The notes beneath the pieces are model-generated. The model was not told the DNA's origin and did not search any database. It saw nothing but the letters and a program-made list of their open reading frames with translations. Position numbers and translations under genes: made by a program. 64,000 nt of DNA from contig CM043966.1 of the NCBI GenBank assembly GCA_014529385.2, positions 109,030,087-109,094,086 on the forward strand. The letters run 5' to 3'. The stretch comes from Adiantum capillus-veneris (lineage: Eukaryota; Streptophyta; Polypodiopsida; Polypodiales; Pteridaceae). Shown here piece by piece: positions 1 through 11,500 of this stretch. The first letter of the stretch is position 1. The number at the start of each line of letters is the position of its first letter.

Positions 1-812
1 GGTATAGAGTTTAAGCAGTGTGATGGTGGTATTGCCTTGTGTCAAAGAAGTTACATAGAGACATTTCTATGTAATTTTGGACTTTAGGGTTGCAACCCTA
101 TTTCCACTCCCATGGAAACAGGTTTAAATTTGAGTCTATATTATGCTGGTAATCTTGCTGATGTCCCTTTGTATGCAACACAAGGCCGGATATTCAGTTT
201 GCAGTCTCACAGGTCAGCAGATTTATGCATAGCCTAGGGTATAAGCATTGGCAGGCTATCAAGAGGATTTTACGCTACCCTAGTGGCACTTTACATCTTG
301 GCTTGTTTTATCCCAAGGGGGGATCATTGCCGCCAGACTTACATTCTTTTTCAGACTCAGATTGGGCTGGTTGTTTTGACATGCGAGTGTCCACAAGTGG
401 TTTTTGTTTCATGCTTGCCAGTTCATGTATATAATGGTTGAGCAAGAAGAAACCTACTGTGGCCACTTTGAGTTGTGAGGCTGAGTACAGGGCAATCTTC
501 ACAGCTACGATTGAGTGTGTATGGCTCAGATGCCTGATGGCTGATTTGGGTTTTGGATAGGACATTGCCAACACTATCTACACTGACAGTCAGAGCGCAT
601 TGGCAGTTGTGAGGAGCCCAGTTTTTCATGCTCGCACAAAGCACATTGAGGTGCATTACCAGTATGTCAGGGAGAAGCTCTCAGCAGGAGAGATCAGCTT
701 GGCTTATATGCCAACACAGGACAACCCTGCAGATCTTTTCACAAAGGCATTGTCTCATGAGAAGCTTGAAGCTTTGCGCGAGTCTTTGGGCTTACTCCCC
801 TTTGTGGATTGA
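1..812 (+). pseudogene. Ty1/copia pol 3' end (RT thumb and RNase H), decayed
   Basis: This is the 3' end of a copia polyprotein. The start of the window encodes the segment after the RT catalytic core (GIEFKQCDGGIALCQRSY, then STPMETGLNL). RNase H follows, with its acidic residues in FSDSDWAG, SCEAEYRA and YTDSQSAL, and the usual ending HARTKHIEVHYQYVREKL...PADLFTKAL, stopping at 810-812. In-frame stops near 87, at 432-434 and near 559, plus frame changes, break it, so it cannot be translated whole. The upstream part lies outside the window. A polypurine tract and LTR follow directly, as expected for the 3' end of a copia element on this strand. The family call is firm; the lineage is not resolved. 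Confidence 0.9.
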
Positions 813-872
813 TCATGTACTTAGGTCATGGAAATTCTCTTTTCTCATGTGCCAGCTCTTGTTCACTGCATC

Positions 873-886
873 ACTCGAGGGGGATT
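873..886 (+). other. Polypurine tract of the copia remnant
   Basis: The run ACTCGAGGGGGATT lies 60 bp after the RNase H stop and directly before TGTTAC. This is the expected priming site for plus-strand DNA synthesis at the 3' LTR boundary. Confidence 0.6.
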
Positions 887-1112
887 TGTTACTATATACA
901 TGTGGTAGTGATGTGTGTGAACACACTAGGCCGTCGGGGAATTTCTGTCCTCTTTAGGAGGTTTTTTTCCCCGTGGATTGTATATACGCCCATCACTCTA
1001 GGGCTATCTATCTTTCCACTGCACGCTACGTAACACACTCTCTATTGAGTGCCTTGAGCTTCCTTCATCTTCTCCAAGCTGTGTGTGTTTCTCTGCAACC
1101 CTAATTCCAACA
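887..1112 (+). repeat. 3' LTR of the copia remnant
   Basis: The segment begins TGTTAC after the polypurine tract and ends CCAACA, giving the mirrored TGTT...AACA ends usual for copia LTRs. It is about 226 bp, short but normal for the group. A TATA-like GTATATA sits near 979. The right edge is inferred because the next bases (ATCACATGGGACTCTC) recur near 1462 as part of a separate microsatellite unit. No second copy is in the window to confirm the boundary. Confidence 0.6.
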
Positions 1113-1540
<428 letters not shown>

Positions 1541-1943
1541 GCCACTTGAGATTATCAAAATGCTCCAGATCCCTTTCCAATGTCAAGCACTACATGAGAG
1601 CTCTGAGCTGGGGGGTTGCTGCGCCACATAGGAAGCACATTGTTGGATGAATGGAGTTATGTTGTTGTGATAGAGCGAGGAGGCTCTGTCCTGTATTCCC
1701 ATGGCGAGAGGTCTCAACATTATGCACGTGCGTGTGTGTGTCTGTGTGTGTGTGGGTGGGTGAGAGAGAGAGAGAGAGAGAGAGAGAATCTCAAAGAGGT
1801 GCGTGTCTGTGTGCAGAGAGTGATGCGATAGCACTCAGATACACACACAAATGAAGAGGGGCCTTCACCTACGATGCTACTGCCAAGCCGCTAGAGTCCA
1901 TTTCCCGTCTGGCTTCTGCAGGCCAGTTGAGTATGCTCGCATC
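1541..1943. repeat. (GT)n(GA)n block and gene-free spacer
   Basis: A (GT)n run joined to (GA)n spans about 1728-1787. It is the reverse-strand equivalent of the (TC)n(AC)n compound repeats upstream. The rest is unique sequence without a credible gene. Confidence 0.75.
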
Positions 1944-2066
1944 TACTCTCTCTCTCTCTCCTCTCCCGCCCCTCTCTCCAGACAGCAACATCTACCTCTC
2001 TCTCTCTCCCCCCTTCTCTCTTTCACACACACATACAAACAGTGCCACCTCTCTCTCTCTCTCCCC

Positions 2067-2103
<37 letters not shown>

Positions 2104-2175
2104 GACAGCAACATCTACCTCTCTCTCTCTCCCCCCTTCTCTCTCTCTCTCTCACACACACACACACGAACAGTG
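1944..2175 (+). repeat. CT/CA-rich minisatellite
   Basis: The block AGACAGCAACATCTACCTCT followed by CT runs and CCCCCCTTCTCTC occurs at about 1979 and 2103. A diverged relative occurs at about 1272 (AGAGAGAAACATCTACCTCT). Each is followed by a CA run and then, in the two later copies, by CAGTGCC. The unit is therefore about 120 bp, not a plain dinucleotide repeat. Confidence 0.75.
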
Positions 2176-2362
2176 CCGCCTTGCGTACTGATTCTTTTGC
2201 TATGCGCACACGATTCCTCTTGCTCATTAAGGGCTATGTGCATGTTTGCGAGAAAGGAGGGGGGATTGTGTGCTGGACGCGTGGCCATCCTGAGAGCTCG
2301 AGAGATTTTTGAGCTCCATAAAGAAGTTGTATAGATATAGAAGTAGTGGGTTCCTATAGTGC

Positions 2363-2773
2363 ATGGTTGGAGGGAGCTTTGTTTTTATAGATTGTATAAG
2401 CTTTTGGGATGAGGGCCAAGTGGACGACATTCGATTTCTCCAATTATGTGTAGCCTTAGGTTGGGTGATTAAAGCTATCCTTATTCCGGTTTCAGAAGAA
2501 TACATCAGATTCTACGGGGAGTATGTGCTTACCTATCGAAGGTCCAACCAACAAGCGGTAAGAGAAATATTGCAGGCACTAGGTGACTTGCCCTACTCCC
2601 TTGATGAGGTGTACCATCACATTGTGGAGTGCATTGACAGACCTAGAGCTCCACCCCTTCTCCTGTCACATTCTATAACCTTCCCCCCACCACCACTCTC
2701 TTTTGCCAAAGCTGGAACCCCACGCCTCACCACAACCTCCTTAATGACCCCTCAAAAAATCATCACGTATTGA
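2363..2773 (+). CDS. Hypothetical 136-residue ORF, probably retroelement-derived
   Basis: The open frame has balanced composition in its first 90 residues (for example EEYIRFYGEYVLTYRRSNQQ and LGDLPYSLDEVYHHIVE) and a proline/threonine-rich tail. I do not recognise a family. Within 15 bp after its stop lies a polypurine-like AGGGGGGA followed by GTGTTCAA, which could mark an LTR edge and make this the 3' coding end of a retroelement. It could equally be a chance frame; no homologue appears elsewhere in the window. Confidence 0.25.
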   Translation: MVGGSFVFIDCISFWDEGQVDDIRFLQLCVALGWVIKAILIPVSEEYIRFYGEYVLTYRRSNQQAVREILQALGDLPYSLDEVYHHIVECIDRPRAPPLLLSHSITFPPPPLSFAKAGTPRLTTTSLMTPQKIITY

Positions 2774-3406
2774 GAGAACCTTAGGGGGGAGTGTTCAATT
2801 TAAATGGAATGAGCCATGGGGTAGTGAGCATGAAGTGGAAGAGTCTCAAAAATCTTGGGGAGACCCTATGTAACTCATGTTAAAAATTGTATCAATTTTT
2901 TTTTCAAGTTTTTATAAACGAGTACAAAAAACATAAAGTGTGTATTAATTTTATTTTATTTAAAAATAAAAAGAGGAATTTTGCTTTTTGCACTTGAAAG
3001 TTAAGAAAATATTTCATAAATTTTAACTTTTGTATGTCGATGCAAAGGATTCGAAGCAATGGATATGTGGTTACTCGAGTTCAGTAACTGGGTGACCAAT
3101 GCGGAGGAAGCCATAGCCCAACATTTTCTGACAGGATACCTACCCCAATTGTCGCCTAAGATGAAGGGATTAATTATTAAAAAGGATTAGAGCCAGCATT
3201 ATAAGAAGGCACTCCCTTTTGGCATAGTTAATGCCTCTAGGGTGCGTCAGATAGCTTCACAGCGTAAAAATTGAAATAGAGGTGATTTTATGTTAAGAAC
3301 CTTTCCAAAATTGTGAAGCATATGTTAGTTTATAAAAACGTATAATTTCATGTAATGCAATAGTTTCTTAGTTTTTATGGTCTTTCCTTCATTGTGTTTT
3401 AGCACA
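2774..3406. other. AT-rich spacer with a short gag-like frame
   Basis: This stretch is mostly AT-rich. A 43-codon frame at 3059-3190 (starting MDMWLLEFSNWVTNAEEAIA) has protein-like composition and may be a gag relic, but it stops quickly and I cannot place it. No other gene is seen. Confidence 0.4.
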
Positions 3407-4883
3407 ATGGCCGTTAATTTCCCAATATTTTATGGAAGGCCTAACGATAATGCAAGGGAATTCCTCAATACTCTAGAGATGGTCCATCTTATCTCTAGTC
3501 CAGACACCAACAAGGTGGAACTTAGAGCATTTCCTCTAGTATTAAGAGAGGAGGCACGGACATGGTATGAGGCTCTTGCTCTTGATATCATAGGGGATTG
3601 GGATAACCTTATCCAAGCTTTCTCCACTAGGTTTGGGAGGGGCGATACTCCCCAGAAAGTATGGGCCAAATGGACCTCTAGGACTATAGCAATTATGAGT
3701 CAAAGTTCATAGAGTTATGGGGTAGATAGGATAGATCTTTAGCCAAGGATGAGACAACCCCAACCTTTCTCAAACGAGATAGATTCATGGCAAGTCTCTT
3801 TGGCCCTCTAAAAGAGAAAGTAGAGGCAAAGTTTCCTCACACTTTTGAGGATGCCCTGGGGATAGCAAGAGAGAAGAACAAAAGCTTAATTTCCAAGATC
3901 ACAGGGCCAAGGAGGAACATTAGGGAAAATTTGGACGCACAAAGGGACCCTATAAGGAGTTTGACTTTATCTCTCTCTAAAAAATTGGGCGCATGGATAA
4001 ATTTTTATAAATTAACTCGAAATTTGTCGGAGATTATAGGGTACAATGCCCTCTTCAAGCTCTTTGTACTGATGTATTGCACATCATGAGATTCTTCATA
4101 TTTTAGACGATTCCACTTTTTATTCTTTGGCTGATGTGACAACTCAGTTTAGAATCTCCAGAGAATTAAAAATTGGAATCTTCTAAAATATGAAGAATCT
4201 GATGGTATGCTATATATCAGTAGAAAGAGATTGAAGAGTACATTCTTGCTGTATAATCTCTGACAAATTTGGAGTTAATTTACAATAATTTATCCATACG
4301 CCCAATTTTTTAGAGAGAGAAAGAGTCAAACTCCTTATAGGCCCCCTTTGTGAGTCCAAATTTTCCCTAATGCGTGACCTTGTTAAAGAAGAGGGGATGT
4401 ATGAAGGGAAGATTGCTCCCACACAACAAGTACCACCACCCATGGGCAACTCGCCAGAGGGATCTCTAGCTAGAATCACTCGGCAACTAGAGCACCTCGC
4501 TCTTAATCTCATGCATAAGTCGGTGGACCCACCTAGAGACCAAAACAATAGGGGGCAAAGAAGGCAAAATCTAGGGTATCAATTGTGGGAAAGAGAGACA
4601 TGGCATGTACAATTGCCCATATCCTAGAAGGGAGCCCGGAGAACCTATGCCTATAAATAGTCCAGTATACCAAAGGCCACCAATGAGGGCTAGACTAGCA
4701 TTGGCACCACCTACAATGGTACCTCCAATGCCACTTGTAGTAGCACCTATGGTCCCACAACACCCAGTCCCACCACAACCTGCACCCCTACTCGTAGAAA
4801 ATAGAGCTGTGAATGTTATTGGGTTAAAGGAATGCCAAGTGGGGATAAGAGAACACGTGAGGTTAAGGTTACGCCTGCAATAA
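3407..4883 (+). pseudogene. LTR-retrotransposon gag, split by a foldback element
   Basis: Translation from 3407 gives a Retrotrans_gag-type domain: FPIFYGRPNDNAREFLNTLE, then LVLREEARTWYEAL and WDNLIQAFSTRFG, the usual capsid motifs. The frame stops at 3710-3712 and resumes at 3787 with SLFGPLKEKVEAKFPHTFED. A 449-bp inverted-repeat element interrupts it at 3921-4369. The frame is the same on both sides once the insert and one AT copy are discounted. After the insert comes a Pro/Met-rich region. At about 4577-4630, in a shifted frame, lies NCGKERHGMYNCP, a worn CCHC zinc knuckle missing its first cysteine. No protease, RT or integrase follows before the next LTR-like boundary, so this was either gag-only or heavily deleted. 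Confidence 0.7.
3921..4369. mobile_element. 449-bp foldback/MITE with about 200-bp terminal inverted repeats
   Basis: The left arm (3921 to about 4120) and the right arm (about 4172-4369) are inverted copies at roughly 85% identity, starting TAGGGAAAATTTGGAC and ending with its complement. They leave a loop of about 55 bp, so almost the whole element can fold into a hairpin. It sits inside a gag frame, flanked by AT on both sides (3919-3920, 4370-4371). There is no coding capacity. Mutator-like foldback elements often begin GGGAAAATT, but they make 9-bp duplications that I do not see, so the superfamily is open. Confidence 0.85.
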
Positions 4884-5228
4884 AGCGAACAAGAGGGAAC
4901 CACGGCAAGGAACTGTAGACGAAGATGAAGACATTTGAAGAGGCAACAGAGAATCTTCAAGAGAAGAAGGTGAGACTAGCAAATGACGAGGAAGAGCCAA
5001 GAAGCCAAGGAGGAAGATCACAGTTAAAGAATTCCCTTTAGGAGAGGGTCATGAGTCCTCAGCTTGATAGAGGACTTAGGGGTCCAAAAACCAAATATAA
5101 CTTATCCATAACTTTTAGAATTATCACCGTTACTTAGAAAACAATGGTAAAAATTTTCGAGCACTCCGAGATCAAAGAAAACGTTAGCAAGGCCAGTTGG
5201 GTTGGTTAAGGCTGGCTCGAAGGGAGAT
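4884..5228 (+). other. Gene-free 3' segment ending in a polypurine-like tract
   Basis: No intact frame is present. Short lysine/glutamate-rich frames (4900-5040) look like the worn C-terminus of the gag upstream. The segment ends CGAAGGGAGA directly before TGTTGTTTT at 5229, which reads as a polypurine tract plus LTR start. Confidence 0.4.
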
Positions 5229-7341
5229 GTTGTTTTTTTTTCTCTTAGTGAGTTTGTTTGTTTGTGTCGTTAGTTGTTTCATGGTTGCTATGCCTGCAGA
5301 GAACTCCCCATTTGTAAATTTAGCATAGTTCTAACCTTGTGGTATCTATGTCTTATCCACTTTTCTTTATATTTTAAAAACAACTCATCATGAATCTATT
5401 ATACCCCATGCAAGAAATTGTCATATGCTAATGTATTGAAGAAGGACTTGAGTTTTGAATGCAGGAGAGTGCTGTTGAACTTGCCCTATAATACATGATG
5501 AGCATACGGGATTCCATCTAGGGGGGTTTTCGTTCCATTTCAAACTTAAGTATGAGCACTCTTGTTCTTACTCCCCCTCCTCTAAAATTAGAAAGAAGCA
5601 TATGTTTGGGGTATGATTTGTTTTAACGGTGAATTGGTTTGCTTACCCACACAAAATGTGAAAAACCCATGTGTTCAGCGCACGACTGAGCATGCACTAT
5701 CTCTATAGGCCAAAATAGGTAAAACTTCCAAAACAGGCAACTAATACTTATTCTCCGAAAAGGGTACAAACGGAGTTGGATGAACATGTGAGTTTGGTCG
5801 TTGCGAAGATAACATGCTTATCTTCGATTTGAGCACTCAACCTCATCAATCGAACATACGAGCTAAAGATGGAGAATTTAACAGTAAACGCAGCAAGTGC
5901 GGGAATATTTAACGGGAGCGGGATGAAGCCCATACCAAAGTGCAATGTAACGTCAAGGAGGAAATCGGGCTTGTAAGAGTTCCAAGATGTATAATTCTTA
6001 GCCCATTTCTTGTAATTAACCTATTTTCTAAAGGATGTCCGCCCAAATGTAAAAAGCCTAAGTTATTAGCCCTGGCTTTTAACCTAGGTATATAAGTGAA
6101 CACTTTTACGAATTAGAGCCCCTTTTGGTCATTTTAGTTATTTCTTTAAAGAGATCTCTAACTCTTAGCTCTCCTCTACTCTTAGCATGCTTCAAGCTTC
6201 CATAGCTTAAGCAACCCATTGTATTTGATCCGCCATGATTAATGAAGTGGGGCTACTCTCTAATCTCTTTCACTCTTGCAATGTTATGTTTGAGCTATGC
6301 ATCCCTCTTGTTTAGTGATTAAATGATTGATGTGTGTGTATTTGCTTGCTTTAAGCTTAGTTGACAAGAATTTCTCTATTAATTAAGTAGTGTGGGTGAG
6401 TTATGAGTATTAAGTGCTTTGCATTGAATGTTTATTCATTGCCTCATTGCTTGATTAGAGAAGGATTAGCATGTTTAATTCATAAATGCAATCAATGGTA
6501 GCTTCATCATTGTTAGAGAGATAGACTGATTGATTAGGAGTGAGTGATTAGCTTCTTCATAGCTAATCAAATCGATTAGTAGTATTGAGTGGTTAGATTG
6601 AGCGGCCATTAGGCTACCCATGTGTGCATTGTTAGAGACTCCTTTTCCTTGACAAAGCGAGGTTTCCTCCATGAGCTAGCCGGGTTAAGCTTCCCATCTA
6701 CATTTCTTCTTACGAAGGTTTTTGAGGAGCCGCTATGTGAGTTGGCCCAAACAAAGCTCTCCTCTAGTCTTAGCATACTTCAAGATTCCATAGCTTAAGC
6801 AACCCATTGTATTTGATTCGCCTTGATTAATGAAGTGGGGCTACTCTCTAATCTCTTTCACTCTTGCAATGCTATGTTTGAGCTATGCATGCAGAATGTT
6901 TAGGGATTAAACGATTGATGTGTGTGTATTTGCTTGCCTTAAGCCTAGTTGATCAACATTTCTCTCTTGATTAAGTAGTGTGGGTGAGTTTATGAGTATT
7001 AAGTGCTTGCATTGCATGTTTATTCATTCCCTCATTGCTTAATTAGAGAAGGATTAGCATGTTTAATTCACAAATGCAATCAATGGTAGTTTAGTCATTG
7101 TTAAAGAGTGAGATTGATTGATTAGTAGTGAGTGATTAGCTTTTTCATAGATAATCAAATCGATTAGTAGGATTGAGTGGTTAGATTGAGCGGCCATTAG
7201 GCTACCCATGTGTGCATTGCTAGAGACTCCTTTGCATTGACAGCACGAGGTTTTCTCCATGAGCTAGCCGGGTTAAGCTTTTGGTTGACACTTCTTCTTA
7301 GGAAGGTTGTTGAGGAGCCTTTATGCGAGCTAGCCCAAACA
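5229..7341 (+). repeat. Probable 2.1-kb LTR of an Athila/Tat-type gypsy element
   Basis: The right edge is well supported: the sequence ends CCCAAACA and two bases later begins TGGTGCCACTGCTGGGGA, the kind of primer-binding site seen in Athila/Tat elements (consensus TGGCGCCGTTGCCGGGGA). The left edge at 5229 rests only on a polypurine-like tract followed by TGTTG. No long ORF is present. The 3' 1.2 kb is a tandem duplication (listed separately). The internal region continues to 7845 and resumes after the copia insertion at 24065. Confidence 0.55.
6167..7341 (+). repeat. Tandem duplication, 2 x 588 bp
   Basis: Unit 1 (6167-6754) and unit 2 (6755-7341) start AGCTCTCCTCTA and end CCCAAACA. They match along their length with scattered substitutions, for example ATGATTAATGAAGTGGGG against TTGATTAATGAAGTGGGG. 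The offset is exactly 588 bp. Because both units end on what should be the LTR terminus, the duplication has copied the end of the LTR. Confidence 0.9.
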
Positions 7342-7342
7342 A

Positions 7343-7360
7343 TGGTGCCACTGCTGGGGA
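7343..7360 (+). other. Primer-binding site (Athila/Tat type)
   Basis: TGGTGCCACTGCTGGGGA lies two bases after the LTR-like end CCCAAACA. It differs at three positions from the common Athila/Tat site. It marks the start of an internal region running rightward. Confidence 0.65.
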
Positions 7361-7840
7361 GCAATTCTCCTAAACTAGTGTGTCACTTGCATTGCAATGG
7401 GTACACCATAGCTCCTTTGGTTGCAAAACCAGTGGATTGAAATTAAATTAGTTGTTGGGTTGGGTGTGGGATCTCAAGGCCAACTAGCTTAGTTGTTTCC
7501 TCTTGCTATTTCATTTCAAATTTAGAGTTGTGGGTTCTGTAAAACCTTCACCCAAGCTATGTGGTTGAGTCATTCCCACCACCATTAGTTGGCATTTTCA
7601 TTGTGTTAGTTACTTTAATTTATGTTTTTTTGTTTAATTTTGGTTTTATTTAGTGTTTGATTAGGAATGGGTAGCTAGTTATACATTGTTTAAATGAGCA
7701 TTTAGTGATTTAGATTTTAGTGCATTAGCAAGTGTTGTTAATTAAGGCATTTGTATAAGGGCTTGGTTGCAAGTGAGGTAGGCATTTCTTGATTGCAAGG
7801 AGATGTACCTTGGGTAGTCCGACTAGCGTATTGTGAGGCC
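7361..7840 (+). other. Retroelement leader, no gene
   Basis: AT-rich leader after the primer-binding site, with no frame worth calling. Its last 55 bases (AGATGTACCTTGGGTAGTCC onward) are the start of a roughly 172-bp unit that recurs after the copia insertion near 24196. Confidence 0.5.
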
Positions 7841-7845
7841 CAAAC

Positions 7846-8471
7846 TGTTAGGAAATATGACGTAGCTAAGTAGATAATTGAGTAGATTACTTAATGGAGA
7901 GAGATATACGTGGTTCACCCAATGTGGGCTACGTCCACAGGAAAGAAGCCACTCAATGGATTTACTACTTCAAAACAAGAAGTAGGTTACAAAGGGATTA
8001 TACCCTTTTGGAGCTCCCACCTTGCTGCACTCTCACCACCTCACACCCACCTTGTTGCATCAACTTCACACTATGAAATGTGTGTAGAAATGGCCTCCTT
8101 TAAGGTCTTCCCTCTCTCATGAGAGGCAGCCATGTGTAGCCGCCCTTGTGTAGATAAGTCCAAATCGGACCCTCCAATCCACCCATGTGTGGCTATCCTT
8201 GAGAAAGACAAGTCCTCCTTTGAAATCGGCCACCGGCCATCAACCAGCCGGCCAGTAATCGGCCGGTTTTCAACCACTTTTCGGCCGTCGTCCGGCCATA
8301 ATATTCCGACGACGACTGGGCGTGAAAATTTTGGTTTTCAGCGAGTGATTTTATTTTTCGACGAGTTATTTTTCTTCATGCACAATGGCTACTCCTCATA
8401 ATGGGGTCCTCACAAATGTGCGTTTTTAACACAACAAATTACAAGGGGTAAATCAGGCTCCATACTTAACA
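7846..8471 (-). repeat. Copia 3' LTR, 626 bp
   Basis: The plus strand reads TGTTAGGAAATATGACG to CATACTTAACA, so it has TG...CA ends on both strands. It matches 12452-12501 (left 50 bp) and 23789-24064 (right 276 bp), the two halves of the interrupted 5' LTR. It contains a GC-richer block of repeated GGCCGG (about 8228-8300). Confidence 0.9.
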
Positions 8472-8490
8472 ATCTCCCACTTGGAGACTG
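8472..8490 (-). other. Polypurine tract and end of copia internal region
   Basis: Read on the minus strand, CTCCAAGTGGGAGAT directly precedes the LTR start TGTTAAG. It is the plus-strand priming site. Confidence 0.7.
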
Positions 8491-8531
8491 ATCTCCAAAC
8501 CAAATCTGTGACTGCTTTCCATCGTGGCTTC

Positions 8532-11500
8532 TTATCCTTGAATGCCAATTGAAGATGAGAAAAAGCTCAACTTCTCCTTGTTGACCACCTTTGTAAACAT
8601 GTCTGCAGGATTTTCACTTTTCCTAGCTTTAGTTGTCCCTCTTCCAAAAGAGTTCGTATGAAGTGATATCTTGCCTGAATGTGCGTTTTCCTTGAATGAA
8701 AGGTTGAGTTCTTTGCAAGATGGATAGCGCTTTGGCTATCACTGTACAAGACACAATTGTCTTGTTTGAATCCAAGCTCTGCTAAGAATCTATGAAGCCA
8801 CATAATTTCTTTGCTTGCCTCTCTCATTTCTACATACTCTGCTTCCGTGGTAGAAAGTGAGACCACTTTCTGTAGCTTTGAAACCCAACTTACTACTGTG
8901 ACTCCAATTGTGAAGACATAGCCAGTAGTGCTCCTTCAAGTATCTTTGTCACCTGCCATATCTGCATAAGCATACCCTTCTAGAAAAATATCAGCTCCTC
9001 CAAAATACAAAGCATTTGTTGTTGTCCCTTTTAGATACCTAAGTATCCGCTTTAGAGCTTGCCAGTTCTCTTTACCTGGGTTTTCCATGAACCTACTTAT
9101 AACTCCCACTGCATGTGCAATGTCTGACCTTGTCCAAACCATAGCATACATAAGAGAACCTACCTCTGCAGCATATGAAACTTTAGACATATACACTATC
9201 TTCTCTTGTGTCTTTGGACACATATCCTTGGTTAGTTTAAAGTGACCAGCCAAAGGTGTAGAAACCATTTTTGCATTTTGCATTGCAAACCTTTCTAGTA
9301 CCTTCTTGATGCAATCCTCTTGAGATAGCTTTATTGCAGTCTTCTTCGTCCTGTCCCTTGATATCTTCATACCAAGTATCCTCTTTGCAACACCTAAATC
9401 TTTCATTGAAAAAGAAATAAATAGATCCTCTTTTAGGTCTTTAATGTCGTGCATGTTAGCACTTGCAATCAGCATGTCATCAACATACAACATTAGGATG
9501 ATGAGCTTCCCATCTCCCAAATTCTTTGTGTAGATGCAGTGATCCGAGTTGCATCTTGTGAATCCATGATCCAACATCCATCGATCAAACTTCAAGTACC
9601 ACTGTCTTGATGCTTTCTTTAAACCATACAAGCTCTTCATTAATCTGCAAACCATTTTCTCCTTACCTTTTACTTCATACCCCTTTGGTTGAAGCATGTA
9701 AATTTCCTCCTTTGAATCACCATGAGGGAATGTCGTATTTACATCCATTTGCTCAACATTTAAATCATGAGCAGTCAGAAGGCTTAAGACAAGCTTAATT
9801 GAGTTCATTTTTACAATAGGAGAAAATATTTCATTGAAGTCAATCCCTTTTTTTTAAGAAAACCCTTTTACCACAAGCCTAGACTTGTACCTTTTCTTTC
9901 CACCTTCTTTTTTCTTCAGCTTATACACCCATTTTTTTTGCAGTGCCCACTTACCTTTAGGCAAATCAACCAGCTCCCATGTTTGGTTGCGATGTAATGA
10001 TTCCATCTCCACTTGCATGCTCTTCATCCATTCTTCTTTGGATTCGTGATGCATAGATTATTCGTATGATTCTGGATCTCCAGAATCAGAGATTAAGAGA
10101 TGGTTGAACGAAGGAACCAACCTTTCTGGAGGTCTAATTGCTCTTGTAGATCTTTAGGAATAGGTTGAGGCTCTTCATTTGGTTGACGTTGTTGCACATT
10201 GTCACTATTTGCTGTCCTTGAGTCTTCACCGTCCTCAAGCTCCATGTACTCATCACATGTTTGTCTTGTTTGTTTTCTTTCCAAGTAATCTTTGTACATA
10301 TTTTGTCTGTTAAAAATTACATCCCTACTCCTAAAGATTTTACCATCTTCAGGATTCCATAGGCGATACCCAAAGTCACCTTCTCCATAGCCAAAGAAGA
10401 AACACTTTTTGGACTTTGCATCTAGATTTGATCTTAGGCTTCTATCTATGTGCATGAAAGCCAACACCCAAACACTTTGAGAAATGCATAATTTACCAGT
10501 TTACCTGTCCATGCCTCTTCTCGAACTCCCCCATCCAATGTCGTTGAGGATGATCGGTTGATTAAGTACATGGATGTACTTACAGCTTCTGCCCACCAAA
10601 GCTCAAGTGGTAGGTCTGCATGTAGCCGCATGCTTTGTGCTCGCTCCACGATTGTTCTGTTCATACTTTTAGAAATGCCATTTTGTTGAGGTGTCCTTGG
10701 GGTTGTTCTTTGACTCCGAATGCCATTGCTAGCACAAAAGCTTGGCTGCAATATTCGCCTCCATTGTTGAATCTGAGGCATTTAACCTTAGTACCTCTTT
10801 CATTCTCCACAAAGGCTTTCCATCTTTGAAATATGGAAAACACATTGGATTTATTCTTCATTACATAAATCCAGGTTTTCCTAGTTGCATCATCTATGAA
10901 TGCTACATAGTATAATGAGCCACCAAGTGATGGTGTACTTGTAGGACCCCAAATGTCGGAATGAACAAACTCAAGTTTTTTTTTTCTTTCATTTCCAGAT
11001 TTTTGAAATTTTTCCCTCGTTTGTTTACCATAAACACAATCTTCATAGAACTCTAGGTCCACTTCTTTCAAACCCGGTAGAAGCTTCTTTATTTGAGGGA
11101 TTTGCATTCCTTTGGCACTCATATGCCCAAGCCCATAGTGCCACACCGCACTGTCGACTTTTGTAGTTGTTGCACAAGCTGAAGGTTGCGTGTTCACAAT
11201 ACACAAGTAGAGTGTACAAACCTTTTTTCCCTAGGTAACCACCAAAGATCCCTTTGAGATCTTCCACCATTTGCTTCTGAATGCAATGTTGTGACCTTCA
11301 TCGTCCAATTGTTCTATAGAGATCAGATTTTTGCAAAGAGAAGAAACATGCCTAACATCTTTAAGCTTCCATTCATTTCCATTAGCAGTTTTGACACAAA
11401 TTGTACCTTAGCCAACAATTTCACAAGCTTCATCATCTCCCAAGTATACATACCCAAAATTACCTTTGGTGTAATCTTGGAAATGTTTCTTGTGTGGTGT

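Noticed and set aside
2363-2773. Host gene exon
   Set aside because: No family recognised, no clear splice sites, and a polypurine/LTR-like junction directly after it; kept only as a hypothetical ORF.
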